In this document: positions 56,921 to 64,000 of the stretch, piece by piece
How the letters are laid out: each line of letters begins with the position of its first letter
Position numbering within the stretch: position 1 is the stretch's first letter
NCBI GenBank assembly: GCA_934047225.1
Contig: OW203988.1
Span: 9,706,229 to 9,770,228, forward strand
Length of the DNA: 64,000 bases
From: Ypsolopha sequella
Taxonomy: Eukaryota > Arthropoda > Insecta > Lepidoptera > Ypsolophidae
Direction of reading: 5' to 3'
Made by a program: the position numbers and the translations under genes
Notes under the pieces: model-generated
What the model saw: only the letters and a program-made list of their open reading frames with translations
Database searches by the model: none
Told to the model about the DNA's origin: nothing

Positions 56921-57362
56921 ATACAGGATGCTTTGAAATTCGACCTATTCCTTGAAAGGAGTTATACTAGAGATCATTTCCAACAGACTAAGTCTTATCC
57001 AGTAGGGGTCGAAAATAAATGGTCTTCGAGTAAGATATTTTTAAACTTTCAGACTGGTAACGAAAAACAAATTATTCAAAAATAATGATTCCTCTCTTGG
57101 TACTTATTTGTTATTTTTCTGATTAATGACAAATGAGTCATCATTTATAAAAAATAAACATGTCCAGAATTCCCGTAATCTAGGAAGTAAAAGGTCTTAA
57201 GTGAAAAGAAAAACATTTTGATTTTGTAATTTTTGAAACATCGACGTGTTTTACTGCAAAAAAATTGATAATTTTCGACCCCTAGTCGAAAGGCATTATT
57301 TGTTGGAAATTATTTCTAGTATAACCCCTTTCAAGGAATAGGTCGAATTTAAAAGCACTCTA
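56921..57362. mobile_element. MITE with about 70-bp terminal inverted repeats
   Basis: It starts ATACAGGATGCTTTGAAATT; the inner arm CGACCTATTCCTTGAAAGG is matched by CCTTTCAAGGAATAGGTCG at the right. It lies immediately next to the mariner-type MITE at 57366. Confidence 0.75.
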
Positions 57363-57365
57363 TAT

Positions 57366-58062
57366 TAGGTCTTTACCCATAAATTGCTGAAATTTTCTTA
57401 AAGATTCATGAGTTCATAATTCCTGTAATTCAATAGCTATTTTAATTATTTGTTTTTTGTTTAATAGTTGATTTCAAGGTTTTACAGTTATCTATCATAT
57501 CTAATCTACGTATTAAATTTTATTTTTATTTTCAGTTTGATTATAAAAAATAAATCTTCAAAAACAGTTCGTCCTAAATGCCATTCATTTCCATGATAAG
57601 CTTCGTAATGATTTTTTACGGCTGACACTTTTCAAAAATTTGATTAGTGTTGCTGTTAGCCAGTGGCGTGCACAGGACTTTTTTCCGGAAAAGGAATCAG
57701 AAGGTCAAGTACGACAATAAAAAAAATATGAAAAAATTTAAATAACACTTTGAAAAAAAAAAGTTTGTATGACGCCAGGGTAGGCACTGCCTACCCTAGA
57801 GTGAAAATTTTCATACAAACTTTTTTTTTTCAAAGTGTTATTTAAATTTTTTCATATTTTTTTTATTGTCGTACTTGACCTTCTGATTGCTTTTCCGGAA
57901 AAAAGTCCTGTGCACGCCACTGCTGTTAGCTTAATGTAATCTCATTCATACACATAAGAAATTACATACTTAATTTGGATTTGTCAATCCTAAAAAAAAT
58001 TCAAAAATTGATTTTTCTTGGAATTCTCTATAGAAGACAGAAATTTCATATGTAAAACCCAA
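57366..58062 (+). mobile_element. Mariner-type MITE, family B copy 4, interrupted
   Basis: TAGGTCTTTACCCATAAATT at the left and CATATGTAAAACCCAATA at the right. It is collinear with the other copies except for a 262-bp hAT-type MITE inserted at 57661-57922. Confidence 0.8.
57661..57922. mobile_element. hAT-type stem-loop MITE, family D copy 2
   Basis: CAGTGGCGTGCACAGGAC at the left and its complement at the right, same length as 6543-6804. Flanked by the perfect 8-bp direct repeat CTGTTAGC (57653-57660 and 57923-57930). The uninterrupted target is visible in copies 1 and 3 of family B. Confidence 0.95.
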
Positions 58063-59464
58063 TATCAATAAATTAAATTAAATCAGTTAGTCAATCGTTC
58101 GAAAGCGCAAAAGTTATCGGAGAAGCTTAAATCTAATGTAAGCAATCAAACCTTTTTGTAACGTTTGTATCTACAAACGCTGTAGGCATAACAGGTTTCA
58201 CAAAAGGATGAAATAAAATACCAACAGAGCAATAAAGAGTAAACATTGGCACATGGTACGTGCAGGGATGTTATCCGGCGAAACAATACGAGCGTTTGCG
58301 TTATGAACACATATGCCATGAGCTCATTAACGCGTTCGCTGCACAGCCCAGCTGCCGCAATCCAGGTCTTAACGAAAGGTAATTCAGCAGCTGGTGCCAT
58401 TTGTGGCCGGTAATGTCGCGGCTACATCCACCGGCAATGGTATAAATATGAGAAACGACGTGCGCCGTGCCAGAGAACGACTATTTGAACAGCTTTATCG
58501 GACGCTTCGTTCGGTTTGTATTTGGAACAGTTACTTACATTTGTTATTCGTATTGTTATTGGGCGATGTTAACCCTGAACTACCTACCGCCTATTTTTGT
58601 CACATAACCACCTACCTGCGGTCATAGAGACCGCTTATCAAATGTTAAAAACCTGAGTAACTAGTTAAAACAAATATTATTTTTATACATGTACGTATTT
58701 CAAGATACATATTGTTTAATTAAAATTAATAAAATACAATGTTACTTAAATTATTGAGTAACAATAAACACAAAACAAAAATCACTGTAGAATCATTATA
58801 ATTGGCATAAGTTTTGATGTTATTAGCTACGATTATAAATGTTTAAGGCTGTGGTTTTTGTAATAACAATAAAATAAATAAATCACTTCTAAATTGTAAG
58901 TTCAATGTGAGGTAAAAACCCATGAGATTTACATAGAGGAAATTTCGACTCGCGACCTTTTTTGATCACCTGCAGAGGATTCGCGCACGTATACCTACAC
59001 CTGACGAGTGCTTGCAAATTGTTGCAAGGGATCGACGAAAAGGTATATACACGCACAGATATTGGTATTGGTATATAAGGTATATACACGCACAGCTTAC
59101 GTTTGCCGAATAAATTGAAAAACAAAACCCGTTGAGGTCTCTGAGACCACTGGTAGGTAGTTAAGGGTTAAACAACATCTGTGATCCAACAGTGAAAACT
59201 TTGTGGATAATATTCGGAACCAAATTCCGAAACGCCAAAAACTGAAAGTTTTCCAAATATCCTGGGGTGTTTTATTCGCGTAGTAAACAAGAGTTAGAAG
59301 AGGACAACAACACAATGATTACCTGGCTTGTACAACAGTAATTCTCTTCTTTATTAGCTTAAACAAGACAAATTCCCTTTGTTTGCCGGCTGCGGCGATC
59401 CATAACTTATCTAGTTACCTTTGTCAAGGATGAATAGGGTGTTGCCGCGTATAACCGTACAGTA

Positions 59465-59593
59465 CCCGGCAGAAAATAATGCACATCGGCTATCTTTGGC
59501 TTTGTAAAGCGTCTTCGTCTCTGTCACCGGAATGTTAGTGCTTCGTGCAACAGAGATGACGTTACGATACGATGTGCATTATTTACTGCCGGG
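59465..59593. mobile_element. Small stem-loop MITE (CCCGGCAG ends)
   Basis: CCCGGCAGAAAATAATGCAC at the left, complement GTGCATTATTTACTGCCGGG at the right, 129 bp in all. Confidence 0.75.
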
Positions 59594-59703
59594 ACCTATA
59601 CAGACAGTGAATTAGGGCGGGTTATTGATATTGCAAATGATTGTGGGTAAAGCGCTTTTTTAACTGTTTCTTTTCACAAACTATTTGAATTTATGCGAGT
59701 ATA

Positions 59704-60094
59704 TTAAGGCGCTACGTAAAAGTTTTAGCGTCCCTGTTACTCTATATGCGAAAAAACCCTCAGTGCGAGGGGGACGGAGTCAGGGAAAAGTAGCAAAAAG
59801 TCGGTTTTTTATAAATATAAAATGTACTAAGCTATTTTGTCAAAAAGATTTTCAAGGAGACTTTACAAATACATAATATCTACATTTTGAATGCAATTTC
59901 ACAATTAAATTAGTTAGGTCTTTTCGGAATTAAATTCTATCGAGAAAATTTCATCCAATCGCGTTTTCCTTCAGTGAGAATCTTGATCAAATACTCAATA
60001 AACATTTACCTAAAAATTAAAATACGTAGATGACGTTATAGTGGAGTAAATGGATTCGAAAAAACCCAATTTTTTTTTTTTGGTGTCGCCTTAA
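59704..60094 (+). mobile_element. TTAA-flanked MITE, family E subtype 2 copy 2
   Basis: TTAA at 59704-59707 and 60091-60094 with GGCG...CGCC just inside. It contains CAGTGCGAGGGGGACGGA, the family core. Confidence 0.75.
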
Positions 60095-60125
60095 CGGGGA
60101 TATTTAGATTTTCCACAAAAAAGAA

Positions 60126-60640
60126 AAAGATTAAGTGCGATTAGGACTCGTGCACTTAGGGTTCCCTACCATATCAAATATGTAAGAAACAAATAATTTG
60201 AAAAAAAAAATACAAACTTATCATTATATCTAAATAAAATGTTATTATTATGATTGATACAAAATATGTATGAAAAAGAAATGCAAAATTAAGTTAGTGA
60301 AGTACTCGTATTATTCCACGTAGAAATGAAAATTAATAGTTATCGGATTTATTCTTTCACATGTGCCATGTGATCTCCCTTCGTACCAAATTTCAGAATT
60401 GAGGTCACCGGTAAGTACCCTATAAGTTTTGATGATCAGGCAGTAACTGGAATTTCTAACATGAAAATACGCCTTTGGAAGTCCGTATCGTTTTATTGCG
60501 TTAAACTAGGAACTTGATTTTTTTAGAGAATTGTGAGACATTTAGTATTTGATATTTATTTCAACTTGATATCTCAAGCCGTTCCGGAGAACAAGGGCCA
60601 GACACACGGCCAGACAGACAGGGACTGTACCGATGTACAG
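60126..60640 (-). repeat. Degenerate SINE-like copy (GGTTCCGTACC family)
   Basis: AAGTGCGATTAGGACTCGTG and AGGGTTCCCTACCATA at the left and GGCCAGACAGACAGGGA at the right match the family in inverted orientation, with many substitutions. Confidence 0.5.
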
Positions 60641-61775
60641 TGGAGATTACATCAAGCTATACACATTTGACTTTGTACCCTTCACTGTAGAGGCTAATGT
60701 ATAACTACTGCAAGTACTACTACTACTGCAACTACTTGACGTGATCGCCATTGTTCAGGTCGCGGCACCATTTTTGACTGCTCGGCGAAAGTGGTGGGTG
60801 ACTAGCACATGTGTTCATTCGCGCACAAAATTACTAAGTGCGATAGAGAAAAGAATGTTTAGCGCAGTCAAGGTCAGACGTCAAAAACCATGCCGCTAAC
60901 TGTACCATCGGCATCGGTGCCCCTAGATATCGTATGCAGGGGGCGTATCACACTACCCAAATATTAAAATAGAATGTGGGCACCAAGTGTACCTATTCAT
61001 GTATTAAAACAATAAGCCGAATAAACATTACTTAAGGCGATTACCATCGCCAAATTAGCAGCTCGATATTTGTCACTACAAATATCAACGGAAACGACAT
61101 TGAAATAACGTTCATATCAGCGCGTAATGCATAGTGGCTGTTACGACGCTCGCTGCGTCCTTGATAGAGCGAAATAGGGGAAAATTATACTTTTCACTTG
61201 GACGTGATTACTCGATTGAATAATCTAATGTTATGTTTATAGCTATAAAGTTTATCTATTTATCAAAGCATAGATGAATTCAATCGGCCAAGCCACTCAG
61301 GAGTAGTAGGGAATTTGAGGTCAAAAAACACCATTCGGTAAAAAAAAAAAATCATGTAGAAGTTTTGGTGGTATGAGAAAGAAAAATGTTGCATATGTTG
61401 TCTAAGAGTTGATTATTCATAATACATTTTTTCATTATTTTTGGTTTGGCCATAAACGAGGAGTAGGCTTTAGAAAGTACCCATTTGGCAATAGTAAGGC
61501 CCTTAAGAGAACGAATGGCGTAACGTCTCTCTCGCCCATCTGGCACGGAAATAATGTAGTGTAGGAGTATATCTCGGAAATGAATAAGGAAACAAAGTTA
61601 TCACTACATAATAACAGTAAAATAAATATCCATAAACTGTCCCTTATATAAATGAATATTCTACTTCGATGGTTTTAAATCATCGTCGAAGAGCACCTTT
61701 CAATGAAAATTTTGTCTCTGTGCTAGGGTGATTCCTATTTTGTTTTCTGTTTTACTAAAGACACCACCTCAATGT

Positions 61776-62058
61776 AAAAACCGGCCAAGTGCGAGTCGGA
61801 CTCGCGCACGAAGGGTTCCGTACCATTATCTATAAAAACGGCAAAAAACATGTCTTTTGTATAGGAGCCCCCTTAAATATTTATTTCATTCTGTTTTTTA
61901 GTATTTAATGTAAAAGCGGCAACAGAAATACATCATCTGTGAAAATTTCAACTGTCTAACTATCACGGTTCATGAGATACAGATGAGGTGACAGACGGAT
62001 AGCGGAGTCTTAGTAATAGGGTCTCGTTGGTTACCCTTTGGGTACGGAACCTTAAAAA
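61776..62058 (-). repeat. SINE-like repeat (GGTTCCGTACC family), well preserved
   Basis: On the minus strand it starts AAGGTTCCGTACCCAAAGGG and ends GCGCGAGTCCGACTCGCACT then TGGCCGGTTTTT. It matches 3631-3847 closely, apart from a longer middle. Confidence 0.75.
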
Positions 62059-62663
62059 CGAATGAAGATTTTTTAGTCTTTTTTTTGGGAAATTTAGAGG
62101 TGCTGCCGCATATTTTTAAAATTAAATATTTTTACATTGAGCATTTTTATACTGATATAATTTCAAACAGTGAATTCAGTATATTTTTAGTTACATTGTC
62201 TTATGGGTGCAATTTGAGAATTTTGACTAGCCCTCATAGAAAGATTATAGCTCGTGTTGTGGGTAGATTTGTAGAAAAGATTAAATATGAAATGTCATCC
62301 ACCGTATATCAGTCAGCAGAAAAAGGTTATCAAATGAATACATCTGCATCCCGATTATCTTCATAGCTGAAAACGTGGGCGGAATACGTCACCCGCTTTC
62401 ACTACACCAGACAAGACAGGTTCCTTGGGAGCACGGATATAGGAGAAATTTCTGCGGTCTTGTCTGTAGACATTAATTTGATAAGGCAAGATTACATTTC
62501 GGTCTACCTACCCAAATTAAGGGCAAACGCGGTTATTTCTGTCGCTATAGCAACGTCTAATTATATTAGCGAGGGCGTTAAATGAAAACGTAAAACGGGT
62601 AGAATGATTCGAGGTTTAATAGTTTGTATTACAAGGGGCCCAAGTAATATTTTGTACGTTGAG

Positions 62664-62971
62664 GCTTCGACCAAAATAAAATAAATGGACGGGCTACAGC
62701 GTAAAGATTTTTGAAGTTTGTAAAGTGAGCGCCGGCTCTCACTTCATCTCAGTCGGTCTCTGTTAGAAGAGTGACAAGTACGCCTATTATTACATGCCAT
62801 CCAAATAACTGACGAAAAAATGCCTTCTTGTGCATTTCCAAAGTCCAAAAAGCAAAATAAAGACTTACAATTAGGTATTGAAGTATAGTATATATCCAAT
62901 TGCTTAGGCTCGTTATGAGTGAGCAAATTGTAAAGACAAGGCCCGTCCATTCATTTTATTTTGGTCGAAGC
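62664..62971. repeat. 308-bp segment bounded by 30-bp inverted repeats
   Basis: GCTTCGACCAAAATAAAAT and AATGGACGGGC at 62664-62693 are mirrored at 62941-62971. The interior is unique. It may be a MITE whose outer ends I cannot define. Confidence 0.6.
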
Positions 62972-63276
62972 GTTGAGGGCGTTATTTTGAATTCAGAGCG
63001 AAGCGAAGGATTCTAAAGTAGAATCCTAAGAGTATCGAGGAATTCAATATACGTTACCCGAGAACAAAATATCTTGCTCCCGAGTGATTTTTCATCACTA
63101 CCTATGAGGAAAAGAAAAAGCTACGAGTACCTGGTATTTTGTGGTAATATTGTTGCACCACAGTAGCATCATTTACTATGTTTTCAGGAGTTAATAATTA
63201 ATATACTACTCGAACTAATTTTTTATTATTATTTGCAATTAACTTAACGAAGACTAGCGCGAAAACCAGTTATGAG

Positions 63277-63665
63277 AAAAACCAGCCAAGTGCGAGTCAG
63301 ACTTGCGTACCTAGGGTTCTGTATTGTCATTTTTTTTCGTGAATTTCTCAACCGCTTTATATTTCCTGTAATCTTTACGTAAACATATTATGTTACCGTG
63401 ATTTATTTCATAATTTTTGGTCCACCAGTTTGGGAGATAAGGGAGGACATACATTTTTTATGGTTTTTCAAGGATTTCTCGAAATAGATGCAATTAAATA
63501 TAGCCAAACTATCATATCAGATTTTTAATACTCGTACCTATAATTTAATACCCATATTGTATTTTTAGGATAATATTTTTTAGTTTTCTCTATTTTGTTT
63601 TAGAAATATTTTGAACAATTTCAAATTATTCATAAATTTTTTGACTCCGTGATATTTACTATGAA
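63277..63665 (-). repeat. SINE-like repeat (GGTTCCGTACC family), truncated
   Basis: It has the CCAGCCAAGTGCGAGTCAGA end and CTAGGGTTCTGTATTG, then the internal blocks of the 29249-29922 copy. The other end is missing. Confidence 0.6.
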
Positions 63666-63824
63666 ACTTCTTCATAAATAATGCGTTTGACCTCTTGGTT
63701 AAATAACGCTAATCAATCAAGAAGCACGAACGCGGACCAATCAGAAGAGGGAAAGCGCAAACATCCATGGGAGTAAACTTGTCTTTGGTTCCCGCTATCC
63801 CCTAAAGCTAATTGTTGTTTCTCG

Positions 63825-64000
63825 AATAGGTACATACATAAACTCACGCCTGTCTCCCAGAGGGGTAGGCAGAGAGATTTCCATCTGCTATGTTTCTAAC
63901 CCACCTCTTTCGCCTCTTCCACATCCATCAATCTAGTCATACAAGCTCTTCTATTCCGGGTACTTTTGACATTGCCCTTCTTTAATATGTCGCCAATTTG
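63825..64000. repeat. Tail-like lepidopteran repeat running off the window
   Basis: ACTCACGCCTGTCTCCCAGA then GGGGTAGGCAGAGAG is a common lepidopteran retroposon block; a related block is at 4899-4928. It continues beyond the window. Confidence 0.5.

Overview
The window looks like repeat-rich, AT-rich intergenic or intronic DNA from a moth or butterfly. The evidence is the dispersed repeat set: several copies of a SINE-like family carrying GGTTCCGTACC and the GCGAGTCCGACTCGC / CCGGCCAAGTG signature, RTE-type tails with CCGCCCCGGCTTCGCACGGG, mariner-type MITEs beginning TTAGGTCTTTACATATGAAATT, and stem-loop MITEs. I associate these with lepidopteran genomes from general knowledge; no database search was run. 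I found no convincing host protein-coding gene, tRNA, rRNA or CRISPR array.

Layout. Positions 1-31,800 are a mosaic of MITEs, SINE-like copies, tandem repeats and a decayed LINE fragment (22,797-23,150). Positions 31,828-39,643 hold a complete insect endogenous retrovirus / errantivirus-like Ty3-gypsy element on the minus strand. Its two 329-bp LTRs are identical, it has a 4-bp target duplication (CCGA), a tRNA-Ser primer site, gag, a -1 slippery heptamer, intact pro-RT-RNaseH-integrase, and an env reduced to its F1-like membrane half. Positions 44,930-45,825 are a frameshifted retroelement C-terminus. Directly beside it, 45,856-50,659 is a complete DIRS-type tyrosine-recombinase retrotransposon on the minus strand, with gag, RT/RNaseH/methyltransferase-like and recombinase frames, perfect 152-bp inverted terminal repeats and the diagnostic internal complementary region. 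Positions 50,660-64,000 return to MITE and SINE-like mosaic, including one MITE nested in another with a clear 8-bp target duplication.

How the parts work together. The LTR element has everything needed for intracellular retrotransposition (Gag, Pol by frameshift, PBS, PPT, LTR TATA box and poly(A) signal). It shows no sign of a complete fusion protein. The DIRS element encodes its own reverse transcriptase and a recombinase in place of an integrase. Its internal complementary region contains copies of both outer ends joined, as expected if a circular intermediate is made and reinserted. Both elements have identical terminal repeats, so both probably inserted recently relative to the surrounding decayed repeats.
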